Assembly (NCBI GenBank): GCA_964442735.1
Contig: CAYUAP010000001.1
Span: 35,164 to 99,163, forward strand
Direction: 5' to 3'
Source of the DNA: JAUNBG01 sp964442735
GTDB taxonomy: Bacteria; Planctomycetota; Planctomycetia; Pirellulales; Thermoguttaceae
DNA length: 64,000 bases
A model generated the notes under the pieces. The model worked only from the letters and a program-made list of their open reading frames with translations. It had not been told where the DNA came from and ran no database searches. Below, piece by piece: positions 36,403-46,296 of this stretch. Each line of letters begins with the position of its first letter. Position 1 is the stretch's first letter. The translations under genes and the position numbers were made by a program.

Positions 36403-37629
36403 ATGAATCCCGATGAAGTACTTCGGATTGTGGAACAAATACACCTTGAGCGTAAAATTGACAAGGAAATTGTTTTCATTGGAATTGAACAGGCTCTTGT
36501 TGTTGCGGCGCGAAAGCAGGGAGCGGAAGAGACAAATGTTATTGTGCATATTGATCGTCAGACGGGAGAAATAACCGCCTATCGGGATAATGTACCATTA
36601 ACGCCAAGCGAGATTGCGGAGCGAATAGGCGCGCAGACGGCCAAACAAGTAATGATCCAGAAAATTCGCGAGGCGGAGCGGGATGCCATTTTTGACGAGT
36701 ATAATGCGCAGATCGGTCAGTTGATTAGTGGAGTAGTCTATCGAAATGAAGGGGCAACTACCTTGGTGACCCTTTCAAATATTGAGGCTATTTTACCATC
36801 GGGTGAAAAAATACCGACAGGTCAGCGGGAGGGTCGGATTCTTCGCGAAGGATTTCGACCCAATGATCGTATTCATGCGGTTATTGTCGAAGTCAGAAAG
36901 GCGGGAAACAAGGTTAAGGTCATATTGAGCCGAATTCGACCGATTTTTGTTCAGCGTCTGTTTGAGCAGGAGATTCCTGAAATAGCAGACGAGATCATTA
37001 CAATAAAAGGGATTAGTCGGGATGCAGGAAGTCGTTCCAAGGTTGCTGTTTATTGTCCTGATCCACGTATGGATAGTGTTGGGGCTTGTATTGGTCTTCG
37101 CAAAACGCGTATTCGCAATATTGTGGATGAATTGAACGGAGAACGAATCGACATTGTTGGTTGGGATGAAAATATGGAAGAGTTCATTCCCAAGGCATTA
37201 CAGCCTGCTGAAATTGATGAAGTCATTCTCTGTCCCATGTTAGGACGGGCCATTGTTCTTGTTCAAAAAGATCAACGGTCCCTGGCTATTGGCCGAAAGG
37301 GTCAAAATGTCCACTTGGCGAGTAAATTGTGTGGTTGGGATATTGATATTATGACTCGCGACGAGCTCGATTTGTTATTGGGCAAGGCGAGTGAAGAATT
37401 TCAGAAGATTTCCGGTGTTGATTCCAGTTTAGCGGAACGGCTTGTTGGTCAAGGTTTTCTCTCCTATGACGATTTATCGATTATTGAACCAACCGATTTA
37501 ATGGAAATGGGGGATTTATCGGAAGAAATAACAGATGCAATTGTTATGGAAGCCGAACGTTTAGCGGAAGAACAAGACGAGCAAAATTCCACGGAGGGAG
37601 CCGATCAGGATTCTCCAGAAGATAAATAA
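36403..37629 (+). CDS. nusA: transcription termination/antitermination protein NusA
   Basis: RNA polymerase-bound factor controlling pausing, termination and antitermination. It has the N-terminal domain (1-130), the S1 domain (about 105-170), and two KH domains with GACIGLRKTRIRNIVDEL and AIGRKGQNVHLASKL. A single C-terminal helical repeat follows (GQGFLSYDDLS), then an acidic tail rich in Glu, Asp and Gln. Length (408) is between the short (Gram-positive) and long (E. coli, 495) types. It is the first gene of an operon with infB, rbfA and others. Confidence 0.96.
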   Translation: MNPDEVLRIVEQIHLERKIDKEIVFIGIEQALVVAARKQGAEETNVIVHIDRQTGEITAYRDNVPLTPSEIAERIGAQTAKQVMIQKIREAERDAIFDEYNAQIGQLISGVVYRNEGATTLVTLSNIEAILPSGEKIPTGQREGRILREGFRPNDRIHAVIVEVRKAGNKVKVILSRIRPIFVQRLFEQEIPEIADEIITIKGISRDAGSRSKVAVYCPDPRMDSVGACIGLRKTRIRNIVDELNGERIDIVGWDENMEEFIPKALQPAEIDEVILCPMLGRAIVLVQKDQRSLAIGRKGQNVHLASKLCGWDIDIMTRDELDLLLGKASEEFQKISGVDSSLAERLVGQGFLSYDDLSIIEPTDLMEMGDLSEEITDAIVMEAERLAEEQDEQNSTEGADQDSPEDK

Positions 37630-37864
37630 AAAATAATATTTTTTGGGAATTTTGGTCTTTTTAATAGTTTTACATTGATTTGTTTTCAAATCAAATAAAA
37701 TAAATATTAGTAAATAAATTAAGTTTATGAAGGATGTAACATGAGACGCATTGATTAGTGACAGAGGGATGAAGGTGTTTGCTGTCTGTTTGGCAGTCTG
37801 AATATCCATCCTTCATATTTGTTTATCCTTCATCCCCGTAAAGATTGAAAAAAGGTAGTATAAG

Positions 37865-40800
37865 TTGTCCGTACGAATTTATGCATTGGCCAAACAACTT
37901 CGAGTTGAGAGCAAAATATTAGTAGATATCTGCAAGCTGTTGAAGCTTGAGGGAAAGGTATCTGCATTGGCTAGTTTAACCGACGAGGAAGTGGAGCAGG
38001 TCACAGCGACTTTTGAAAAATGTAATGCGTCTTCCAAATCATCTCGTGATTTACTGGAAGATGCAGGTTCAAAGCCTGGTAATGTGCCTCCTGTTTCTTT
38101 GCAAAGTGGTAAAATTCCAGTTCTAAAACCGGGAAAAATCTCCAGAATTCCTGATATTGTCAGTAAACCGAAAGAGGTTAAGCCAATAGAACCTGAAAAA
38201 CCGGAAGGTGTTGTAACAGATATCATTTCGGAGAAAATAGATCAAACAGATTCGGGGACCTCTGGAATAGGGGTATCGACTGTTGTTCCTGCTTCTACAA
38301 AAGAAAATGGGTTGACTCCAGGTGGATCTGCTCCAGAAATACTGGAGAAAAAAACGCCAGTTTCTGACAGTATTAAAGAGATGGGAGTTTCGAAACCCGG
38401 TTTGGAATCTTCTTCTGTCGTAACACCTCCTTTTAAAGAAAAAGAAAAAACAGGTTCCGAACAAGACGATTTAATGACAATGCCATTTAAGCTGGATAAT
38501 TCTGGATCGATTCCTTTCTTAAAGCCAAAAACTTCAGCCAATACGGATAAAATACCATCTGTAGATAAATCGACAGTAATAGATGGATCCGTTGTAGAAG
38601 ACAAATCGAACAAAACCGAAACTATTAATAATATCACTACAAACGATACAAATATCATTACCAACGACAAAACAGATGCCGTTTGTAAATTAAAGGTTGA
38701 GGAAAAACAGGGGTTAGTAAAGGAACAGGTCGAGAAAAAAACTGCTCCAGAGAATGAAGTGAAGACGTCGAAAGAGACCATGACTATTCCACCTATTGAT
38801 GTAGTGGATAGAGAAAAGCCTGGGGATGTTCAGGGAGTGGAATCGTCTACTGAAAATAAAGTTCAAAAGGAAGAGAAGCAAATCCAAACGGAAAAACTTT
38901 TTGTTGAAGAAAAGACGATACCCGTCGAAAAAGTCGAAGTAAAGTTGTCTGTAGAAGTACCAACGACTGAAAATGTTGTACCGAAAACTGTAGTGTCCTC
39001 CATTGACATGGCTGGAAGTAAAGAAGTTGTTGAACCGGCTGTTGTAGAAAAACCGGCGTCAGAAGAAAAAACAACGTCAGCAGAAAAAACAACGTCAGAA
39101 GAAAAAACGACGTCCGCAGAAAAACCGGCGTCCGCAGAAAAAACGACGTCTGTGAAAAAAGAGACGAGAGAATCAGAAATCGGAAGTACTGTGTTGAAGG
39201 AGAAAGGGACTGTAGCGGAAGATAAACGAATCACGACTTCCGATGATGGAAAACAGTCAGGGGAAGAGAAGAAGTCCTTCCAAAAAGAACGGCGAGATTC
39301 AGACAAAAGGTCTACAGAGCAGAACCGTAAATCTCAAGAAATTGGGAAGAGAGGGGACGGTAATCGCCGTGATCGCGATGGAGAAAAACGCGATGGAGAA
39401 AAACGCGATCGGGATGGAGAAAAACGTGATCGGGATTCCAATAGACGTGATCGGGATTCAGACCGTAAATCGGGCCAATCGTCACGTCATGACAGCAAAT
39501 CCGAGAGTGATCAACGTGGTCGTTCGAAGTTTTCCGGTTCTTCAAAAAAGGATAAAGGACGAAATTCAGGTCCTTTAAGTCGAATGCGTAACACGGAACA
39601 GCCAGTTATGCCGCGGCGTATTGGTTCTTCTTTGGAGTCGCTTGAAGAAGCGGCACGCAAAGCTGCCTTGGCAGAAATGAAAGCTCCACCGATGATTACC
39701 GATATTTCGGTAGGAATTCCCCAGGATAAAATTCTTGATTTGAATAGTAAAACACCGGTAATTGAAAAGCGTTCGGAGAAGGACAAGGATGAACCTGATT
39801 CTTCCAAACATCAAGGACCGGTTAAAGCTGTGGGCGGAGATGTTCGATCTTCGGTTTCCATTCGATTGGCGCCTTTGCCGACAATGCCTTCGAAGGCGGT
39901 AAAACCACAGAAGAAAGAACCTGCCCCACAAAAACCAACAACGCGTTTTGGTTCTGAAGAAGAATTACGTGCGGCGATGGAACGTGGAAATGCTCCACTT
40001 TCCAAGCATATAAAAGAAGGACGGGAGAAACGGGATCGTTCCAGAAGAAACGCCTCCTCTACGGGCGGAAAAACATCTGACATACGTGATACACGTGTTT
40101 CGCGGGGAACGCGAGACAGTCGCGAAGGACGTGAAAATCGCGAGGGACGTGACAATCGTGAAGGACGTGATAATCGTACAGGACGTGACAATCGCATAGG
40201 ACGTGAAAATCGTGAAGGACGCGACAATCGTGAAGGACGTGAAGTACGAGATCTTCGTGATATAGGTGAAGGTCGGGATACAGGAGTCACCAAACGCGGA
40301 GAGAAAATCAGCAAAAAAAAGAATTTTGGACAGGATGTATATATTGGAAGCGAGGACGATTATTCTGGCAATAAACGTTCTTCTGTCAGTGGTAAAAAGA
40401 CCAAGGCTCGTCCCGAGGGCGAGGTACGGGATAAAAAACGTCGGGGTCCTGTATCGAAACAATTTACGGATGATGATACAACGAATGAATATCGACCATC
40501 ATTTCGGCAACCAAGACCTCCGAAGAATAAAGGGGTCGTTTCTACTGTTCCAAGAAAAGGTGATTGCGTGATAGAAATGCCTTGTACCGTAAAGCAGTTT
40601 GCCGAAGCAACAGGAATTTCTGTTGCCTTAATCATTAAGAAAATGATGGAATTCGGTCAATTATTGACAATTAATCAGGCTTTAGATCAGGATTTAGTTG
40701 AATTATTGATTGAAGCTTTTGAATTAAAAGCGATCATTAAAAAAGAAAAGAGTTTGGAAGAACTTTTTGTCGATTCCGTTTTGGAGCAGGTAGATCCCCC

Positions 40801-42340
40801 TGAATCCTTAAAACCACGTGCTCCTGTAGTTACTTTTTTGGGCCATGTGGACCATGGAAAGACTTCACTATTGGATCGCATCTTAAAAATAGATGTTGTT
40901 TCCGGTGAAAAGGGGGGAATTACACAGCATATTCGTACCTATCGAATCTCGACCCAAAATGGTGACGTAACATTTGTTGATACACCGGGTCATGAAGCCT
41001 TTACGGAAATGCGTGCTCGTGGAGCAAACTGTACTGACGTGGCCGTTTTGGTTGTTGCTGCGGATGATGGTGTCATGCCGCAGACGGAAGAGGCGATCAG
41101 TCATATTAAGGCGGCGGGTGTTCCCATTGTGGTTGCGTTGAATAAAATGGATCTGCCTGGTGTTTCCAGAGATCGAATTATTCAGGAGTTGGCTACCAAT
41201 GATCTGATGCCGAGTGAATGGGGCGGCGACGTGGAAATTGTGGAAACGAGTGCTGTAACCGGATTAGGAATTGATCGGCTCCTTGATACGATTTTAACAA
41301 TAGCCGAGTTGAAGGAGCTTAAAGCAAATCCGGATCGTGCCGCGTCTGGTTTGGTTTTGGAATCTTCGTTGGAGCCGGGTCAGGGTGTTATTTGCAAGAC
41401 ATTGGTTCAAAATGGAACACTTCATCCGGGTGATATTGTATTGTGTGGCAGTGCCTACGGTAAAGTAAAAGCGATTTTTGACACGTTAAACACGCGCAAA
41501 AAACTGAAACAGGCTGGTCCCAGTACTCCCGTTACGATGATGGGTTTAAATGTACCCCCGGAAGCAGGAAGTAAATTTGTGGTTCTGGATGATATTGCCA
41601 ATGCGCGTCAGATTGCATTGGAACGGGAACAGGTTGTTCATGAACGCGAATTGGCGGGAGGCGAAGAGGCGCATGTTACACTGGAGAGTTTATATGAACG
41701 TATAAATTCCGGGAAGAATCAGCAGATACTCAATGTTATTATACGTGCCGATGTTCGAGGGTCGATAGAAGCAATTCGTAAAGAGTTGGGAAAATTGGAG
41801 CATCCGGAGGTAAAGGTCAAGATTCTTCAGGCGTCCGTGGGTGGAGTAACCGAGGCGGACGTTCATTTGGCAGATGCGTCAGATGCGTTTATTGTTGGTT
41901 TCAATGTTGTTCCGGACGAAGGAGCACGTGCACTCGCCGAGAAGAAAAAAGTACAGATTAGGCGATATGACATTATATACAAGCTAACCGAAGATATCAA
42001 GGCGGCATTGGAAGGTATGCTCAAACCCTTGGAACAGGTCAAGGAAATGGGTGCCGCCCTGGTACAACAGACGTTTTCCATCAGTCGGGTGGGGACGATA
42101 GCCGGGTGTCGTGTTACGCGAGGAATGGTTGAAAGAGACTGTCGTATTCGGGTTATTCGCAACAGTCGTATTATTGGCGATTATGCCTTGGATACGTTAC
42201 GACATGAAAAGGATGATGTCAAAGACGTACGCTTGAATCACGAGTGTGGTATTAAATTGAAAAACTTTAATGATGTCAAGGAAGGCGATGTTCTCGAAGC
42301 ATACAAAATTGAGGAAATCGCGCGTACTTTTAATGAATAA
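37865..42340 (+). CDS. infB: translation initiation factor IF-2, exceptionally long
   Basis: GTPase that places initiator tRNA on the 30S subunit. A TTG start with AAAGGTAG upstream opens the IF2_N domain (SVRIYALAKQLRVESKILVD). A second IF2_N-like domain lies at about 903-955. The G domain has GHVDHGKT at 993-1000, DTPGH at 1039 and NKMD at 1093; domains II-IV follow to the end. Total length is 1491, against about 740-1050 in most bacteria. The surplus is a disordered stretch from 50 to 890 with three repeat blocks: EKTTS-type (about 394-432), RDRDGEK-type (500-535) and RDNREG-type (747-800). Confidence 0.95.
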   Translation: MSVRIYALAKQLRVESKILVDICKLLKLEGKVSALASLTDEEVEQVTATFEKCNASSKSSRDLLEDAGSKPGNVPPVSLQSGKIPVLKPGKISRIPDIVSKPKEVKPIEPEKPEGVVTDIISEKIDQTDSGTSGIGVSTVVPASTKENGLTPGGSAPEILEKKTPVSDSIKEMGVSKPGLESSSVVTPPFKEKEKTGSEQDDLMTMPFKLDNSGSIPFLKPKTSANTDKIPSVDKSTVIDGSVVEDKSNKTETINNITTNDTNIITNDKTDAVCKLKVEEKQGLVKEQVEKKTAPENEVKTSKETMTIPPIDVVDREKPGDVQGVESSTENKVQKEEKQIQTEKLFVEEKTIPVEKVEVKLSVEVPTTENVVPKTVVSSIDMAGSKEVVEPAVVEKPASEEKTTSAEKTTSEEKTTSAEKPASAEKTTSVKKETRESEIGSTVLKEKGTVAEDKRITTSDDGKQSGEEKKSFQKERRDSDKRSTEQNRKSQEIGKRGDGNRRDRDGEKRDGEKRDRDGEKRDRDSNRRDRDSDRKSGQSSRHDSKSESDQRGRSKFSGSSKKDKGRNSGPLSRMRNTEQPVMPRRIGSSLESLEEAARKAALAEMKAPPMITDISVGIPQDKILDLNSKTPVIEKRSEKDKDEPDSSKHQGPVKAVGGDVRSSVSIRLAPLPTMPSKAVKPQKKEPAPQKPTTRFGSEEELRAAMERGNAPLSKHIKEGREKRDRSRRNASSTGGKTSDIRDTRVSRGTRDSREGRENREGRDNREGRDNRTGRDNRIGRENREGRDNREGREVRDLRDIGEGRDTGVTKRGEKISKKKNFGQDVYIGSEDDYSGNKRSSVSGKKTKARPEGEVRDKKRRGPVSKQFTDDDTTNEYRPSFRQPRPPKNKGVVSTVPRKGDCVIEMPCTVKQFAEATGISVALIIKKMMEFGQLLTINQALDQDLVELLIEAFELKAIIKKEKSLEELFVDSVLEQVDPPESLKPRAPVVTFLGHVDHGKTSLLDRILKIDVVSGEKGGITQHIRTYRISTQNGDVTFVDTPGHEAFTEMRARGANCTDVAVLVVAADDGVMPQTEEAISHIKAAGVPIVVALNKMDLPGVSRDRIIQELATNDLMPSEWGGDVEIVETSAVTGLGIDRLLDTILTIAELKELKANPDRAASGLVLESSLEPGQGVICKTLVQNGTLHPGDIVLCGSAYGKVKAIFDTLNTRKKLKQAGPSTPVTMMGLNVPPEAGSKFVVLDDIANARQIALEREQVVHERELAGGEEAHVTLESLYERINSGKNQQILNVIIRADVRGSIEAIRKELGKLEHPEVKVKILQASVGGVTEADVHLADASDAFIVGFNVVPDEGARALAEKKKVQIRRYDIIYKLTEDIKAALEGMLKPLEQVKEMGAALVQQTFSISRVGTIAGCRVTRGMVERDCRIRVIRNSRIIGDYALDTLRHEKDDVKDVRLNHECGIKLKNFNDVKEGDVLEAYKIEEIARTFNE

Positions 42341-42363
42341 AAGGATTGGTTTTAGACAAAATT

Positions 42364-42915
42364 ATGGCAACGAGAAGAACTTTAAAGGCAGCGGAAGCAA
42401 TTCGTGAAGTCGTTGCCATGTCCCTATTAACGGAAATAAAAGATCCCAGAGTGAAAAATGTCACTGTTACTTCTGTTGAAGTTTCTGCGGATATGCGTAA
42501 CGCTAAAGTTTATGTTACAGTTAGAGGGGGGGAAGCAACCCAGGAAGAATTAGCTCTTTCCGGACTGCGAAGTGCGGCTGGTTTTCTACAGCAAAAATGC
42601 GCTCGACGTATTGATACCCGATATACGCCGAGATTACAATTTATGATTGATGAAGGTATCAAAAATTTAATTGCCGTTTCACGTATTCTGGAAGAAGAGA
42701 AAAGAGCACGAGAACAGGAACAGAAAACAGATGATTCTACTAATGATGATTCTGTTGATATTTCAGCCGTCGATTCGACGGAAACCGAATATGATGCGGA
42801 TGAAGAGAACGATGAAGATCCGGACATGGATTCCACATCGAATCAGAGTGATGTAAAAGAAACGAATCAGATTGACGTAAAAGATCAGATTGAGGAGGCA
42901 TCGAACGAACAATGA
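42364..42915 (+). CDS. rbfA: ribosome-binding factor A
   Basis: Binds immature 30S subunits and helps 16S rRNA 5' end maturation. MATRRTLKAAEAIREVVAMS, the KH-like core with VTVTSVEVSADMRNAKVYV, and RIDTRYTPRLQFMID fit RbfA. The core is about 120 residues; a further 60-residue acidic tail (Asp/Glu/Asn-rich) is unusual. I choose ATG 42364: the upstream TTG at 42346 abuts AAGGA without spacing, although the SD-to-ATG distance (18) is also long, so the start is uncertain. It overlaps the next gene by four bases (ATGA). Confidence 0.9.
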   Translation: MATRRTLKAAEAIREVVAMSLLTEIKDPRVKNVTVTSVEVSADMRNAKVYVTVRGGEATQEELALSGLRSAAGFLQQKCARRIDTRYTPRLQFMIDEGIKNLIAVSRILEEEKRAREQEQKTDDSTNDDSVDISAVDSTETEYDADEENDEDPDMDSTSNQSDVKETNQIDVKDQIEEASNEQ

Positions 42916-44369
42916 GTTCACCGGCGGAGCGTAAAGCGATTAAAGATTTATTCAAAAAACTCCAAAAAAGATATACCGAAATTTCTCCTTTATTGGATGA
43001 AAAGCATGAAGTTCTTGAACTGTTGATTTTTGCTTCTTTTTTGGAAAATACGAGTATCAAAACAGCCTTGGATTCTTTTTCCATTTTGGAGCGTTATTTT
43101 GTCGATTGGAACGAGATTCGAGTTTCAAGTGCGAATGAACTTGCCGATCTTTTCTGTCATGTTCATAGTCCTTCCAAGACGGGCGAACGAATTCGGCGAA
43201 TTCTACAAATGATATTTGACATTCAAAACAATAAATTCGATTTAGAAGAACTTCGTGCGAAAACTGAAGAAGAAATTGTGGCTTTTTTCGAGCCTATTCG
43301 TTATTCGACGGTCTTTATGAATCAATTTGTTACAATGGTTTTAGGGGCCTCGAATACTATTCCTCTTGACGAAGGTGCCTGGCGTGTATTACGTCTTTTG
43401 GAATGTGTTTCCATAGACCAGGAGAATCACGAGAAGGCTTGTGGACTTGATATTTTTACCAGTGCTAAAGATCGTTTGAACTTTTTTATTCTTTTCCATA
43501 ATCTGTCTGCGGAAATGATGGACGAAGAAAAAATGGAGGCAGCGATTCAATTCCTGAAAACGGTTGATCCAAAGGCTGATGTACGCTCTTGGTTACCATT
43601 GGTTGAGAATGATATTATTGACGATCCCTTTTTAATTGCCAAACAGATGAGGCTGAAGGAACGGAATAAACGTCCTTATCCTGTTATTTCCATGGACGAT
43701 GAGGACGATATAGGCGATGGTTATGATTCCGGGTCTATAGATGACGAAAATGATAATTCCTATTGTGAACCTGATACGGAGTTTTCCGATAGTTCTGCGG
43801 ATTCGATAAATTATAATAAAGAGGAAGAGGATTTTGTTTATTCCGATGATGATTCCACGGAAGCAGTTCTTGGAAAGAATGAAAAATCGAAGAATAAAGG
43901 AAAAGAAGACGACAAGGTCAAAAAAAAGGAAAAGGTAAAGAATTCGAGTAAATCAGTTACAAAAACAAGAGCAGACTCTGGTACGGATACAAGGGAGGAA
44001 TCGATAAAGGAGAAAAAGGAAAAGAACGATTCGGGCAAAAAAATAAAAGGGGAGGGTTCTTCAGAAAAATCTCAACTGGAGAAAAAAAAGAAGGTCCGGA
44101 AAGAATACGGAGATGAAACAGGAATGATTATACCGGTCAATCAGGAGAATGAAGTCGGATCGGAAGTATCCAACATAGTTGGACCAGATTCAGTGGTAAA
44201 TTCTTCGGAAAAGAAGATTAAGAAGGACAGAAAGATGGAACCTCCTCCATCAAAAAAATCGGCTAACGAAAAGAAGGATATTCCTTCCAGTAAAAAGGCG
44301 GAATCGGAGAAGGATATTCCAATAAAAGAATCGGATGTAAAGAAATTACAAAAGAAAAAACCACGTTAA
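42912..44369 (+). CDS. degenerate endonuclease III-like (HhH-GPD fold) protein with charged tail
   Basis: A 485-residue protein. Residues 1-230 are helical and follow the Nth/HhH-GPD layout: YFVDWNEIRVSSANELADLF, GERIRRILQMIFDI and PLDEGAWRVLRLLECV, where Asp153 corresponds to the catalytic Asp of the PVDTHV motif of Nth. The hairpin carrying the catalytic Lys is replaced by FEPIRYSTVFMNQ, and there is no Fe-S cysteine cluster. Base excision is therefore doubtful. Residues 230-485 are a disordered Lys/Glu/Asp tail. Translation is coupled to rbfA (ATGA). The role is unknown; RNA or ribosome binding is one possibility. The Nth relation is inference from pattern. Confidence 0.7.
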   Translation: MSSPAERKAIKDLFKKLQKRYTEISPLLDEKHEVLELLIFASFLENTSIKTALDSFSILERYFVDWNEIRVSSANELADLFCHVHSPSKTGERIRRILQMIFDIQNNKFDLEELRAKTEEEIVAFFEPIRYSTVFMNQFVTMVLGASNTIPLDEGAWRVLRLLECVSIDQENHEKACGLDIFTSAKDRLNFFILFHNLSAEMMDEEKMEAAIQFLKTVDPKADVRSWLPLVENDIIDDPFLIAKQMRLKERNKRPYPVISMDDEDDIGDGYDSGSIDDENDNSYCEPDTEFSDSSADSINYNKEEEDFVYSDDDSTEAVLGKNEKSKNKGKEDDKVKKKEKVKNSSKSVTKTRADSGTDTREESIKEKKEKNDSGKKIKGEGSSEKSQLEKKKKVRKEYGDETGMIIPVNQENEVGSEVSNIVGPDSVVNSSEKKIKKDRKMEPPPSKKSANEKKDIPSSKKAESEKDIPIKESDVKKLQKKKPR

Positions 44370-44394
44370 CGATTAAAAAAGATGAGGTAGAATC

Positions 44395-45150
44395 ATGTCA
44401 GGACATTCCCATTGGGCAGGAATTAAACATAAAAAGGCTCTTGTAGATGCCAAACGGGGAAAACAATGGAGTAAATTATCCAAGGCGATTATATTAGCCG
44501 CAAAGCAAGGGGGTGGAGATCCCGATGGTAATATTCGATTAAGGACGGCTATTGCCGAAGCGAAAGCGGTCAGTCTTCCTAAAGACAATATTATTCGAGC
44601 GATCAAGCGCGGAACAGGTGAACTGGATCCGGTCGAATTGGAAGAAGTGGCCTATGAAGGTTATGGTCCTAATGGAGTAGCGGTTATTGCTGCCGGTGTT
44701 ACGGATAATCGAAATCGCACAGCTCCTGAAATCAGGAAAATATTCGAGGTCAGTGGCGGAAAATTAGGGGCTTCTGGTTGTGTCTCCTGGAACTTCGATA
44801 AAAAAGCGGTCTTTGTTATTCCCAAAGATCAGATTGATGAAGAGAAAATAACGGAGTTGGCACTGGAATTGGAAGTGGATGATATTCAGACCGGAGATGA
44901 TTCCTATGAATTGACCGCGAATCCGGATCTGTTTAACTCGATTGCCGAAGGACTGGAAAAAGCGGGTCTTCAGCCGGAAATGGAAGAAATTAATTCGATT
45001 CCGAAGGATCTGGTTGATATTACAGATATTAATACGGCCCGATCCGTTATGCGACTGTTGGAAGCATTGGACGATCATGAAGATATTCAAAAGGTTTCAT
45101 CCAATTACAATATTTCCGACGAGTTGATGGAACAACTTGAAAGCGAATAG
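44395..45150 (+). CDS. yebC: YebC/PmpR family protein
   Basis: A 251-residue YebC-family protein, known as a DNA-binding regulator and, in recent work, as a factor relieving ribosome stalling at polyproline. It begins with the invariant MSGHSHWAGIKHKKALVDAK and has RGTGELDPVELEEVAYEGYG. Three-domain length is complete. It follows 25 bp after the preceding gene, consistent with the operon's translation theme. Confidence 0.95.
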   Translation: MSGHSHWAGIKHKKALVDAKRGKQWSKLSKAIILAAKQGGGDPDGNIRLRTAIAEAKAVSLPKDNIIRAIKRGTGELDPVELEEVAYEGYGPNGVAVIAAGVTDNRNRTAPEIRKIFEVSGGKLGASGCVSWNFDKKAVFVIPKDQIDEEKITELALELEVDDIQTGDDSYELTANPDLFNSIAEGLEKAGLQPEMEEINSIPKDLVDITDINTARSVMRLLEALDDHEDIQKVSSNYNISDELMEQLESE

Positions 45151-45173
45151 AGTTTTATCTGGTTAGATTTTGT

Positions 45174-45240
45174 AAAACACCTTTTGGTCGGTTTTAGTAG
45201 GATATTTTATCTGTCAATCGAACGAACAGGTGTTTTATTT
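45174..45240 (+). terminator. possible stem-loop after yebC
   Basis: TAAAACACCT and AGGTGTTTTA, 45 bases apart, can pair, and the right arm runs into TTTG. It could terminate or attenuate between yebC and accA. The loop is long. Confidence 0.3.
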
Positions 45241-45300
45241 GTTTGAGAGAGTGTCTCTTGTATTGTGTTTTACAGGTAAATTGTCATTAGAAGGAAATGA

Positions 45301-46296
45301 ATGGCGTTGACAGAACAACGATTGTCTTTTGAGCGTCCGATACTTGAGTTGGAAGATCGTCTGGAGACGCTGAAAAAGAGTAGTGATTCTCCAGAAGTAC
45401 GCGACGAGATTCAGCGTCTTCGATTGGGGTTGGTCGATCTTCGCAAAAAGATCTATGCGAATTTAACACCATGGGAGACGGTCGAGGTGGCACGTCATCC
45501 AGAGCGTCCACAAATGTTGGACTATTTGGAGAATGTATTTAGTGAATTTATAGAGCTCCATGGGGATCGAACATTTCGAGATGATCGTGCGATACGGACG
45601 GGCTGGGCGAAGCTGGACGAATATAAAGTCATGGTTGTCGGTCATCAGAAGGGGCGCAACATCAAGGAGCGGAACGAATGTAATTTTGGTTGTGCGGAGC
45701 CGGAGGGGTATCGAAAGGCAGTAGCCAAAATGAAATTGGCCACGAAATTTGGTCTTCCGATCATCTGTTTTATCGATACCCCGGGGGCCTATCCTGGTAT
45801 TTCTTCCGAAGAACGGGGAATTTCCCAAGCGATTGCGGAATCCATGTTTGAAATGTCGTTACTTCGAACCCCTATAGTCTGTATTGTGATTGGAGAAGGG
45901 GGAAGTGGCGGTGCCATAGGAATTGGAGTGGGAGATCGGGTTGCCATGCTTGAACATTCCTATTACAGTGTAATCAGTCCGGAAGGTTGTGCGGGAATAT
46001 TATGGAAGAGTCGGGATTTTAAAGAGCAGGCGGCGAAGGCACTTCATTTTACGGCGAATGATCTTAAAGAGTATGGAATAATCGATCAGATAATCAAGGA
46101 GCCGGCAGGAGGGGCACACAGTGACCGTCATTTAACGGCTTCACGTGTCAAGCAGTTTTTACGGACCAGTTTAAAGGAACTCTCAAAAATACCCTTGGAC
46201 GAACTGGTGGAGAAAAGGTATCGACGATTCCGTGAAGTAGGTGTTTTTGAAGAGAAGGCAGGACAGGAAAACGATGAAAATATGGCCGGCAATTGA
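45301..46296 (+). CDS. accA: acetyl-CoA carboxylase carboxyltransferase subunit alpha
   Basis: With AccD it moves CO2 from biotin to acetyl-CoA in the first step of fatty acid synthesis. At 331 residues it is the usual length and contains ELHGDRTFRDDRAI, GRNIKERNECNFG, IDTPGAYPGI and GEGGSGGAIGIG, the oxyanion-hole and CoA-binding glycines. accD is not in the window. The hisA start lies inside its 3' end (23-bp overlap). Confidence 0.95.
   Translation: MALTEQRLSFERPILELEDRLETLKKSSDSPEVRDEIQRLRLGLVDLRKKIYANLTPWETVEVARHPERPQMLDYLENVFSEFIELHGDRTFRDDRAIRTGWAKLDEYKVMVVGHQKGRNIKERNECNFGCAEPEGYRKAVAKMKLATKFGLPIICFIDTPGAYPGISSEERGISQAIAESMFEMSLLRTPIVCIVIGEGGSGGAIGIGVGDRVAMLEHSYYSVISPEGCAGILWKSRDFKEQAAKALHFTANDLKEYGIIDQIIKEPAGGAHSDRHLTASRVKQFLRTSLKELSKIPLDELVEKRYRRFREVGVFEEKAGQENDENMAGN

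Noticed and set aside
38123..40462. Long antisense frames within infB
   Set aside because: They mirror the low-complexity repeats of IF-2 and have Arg/Ser- or Phe-rich translations without start context.
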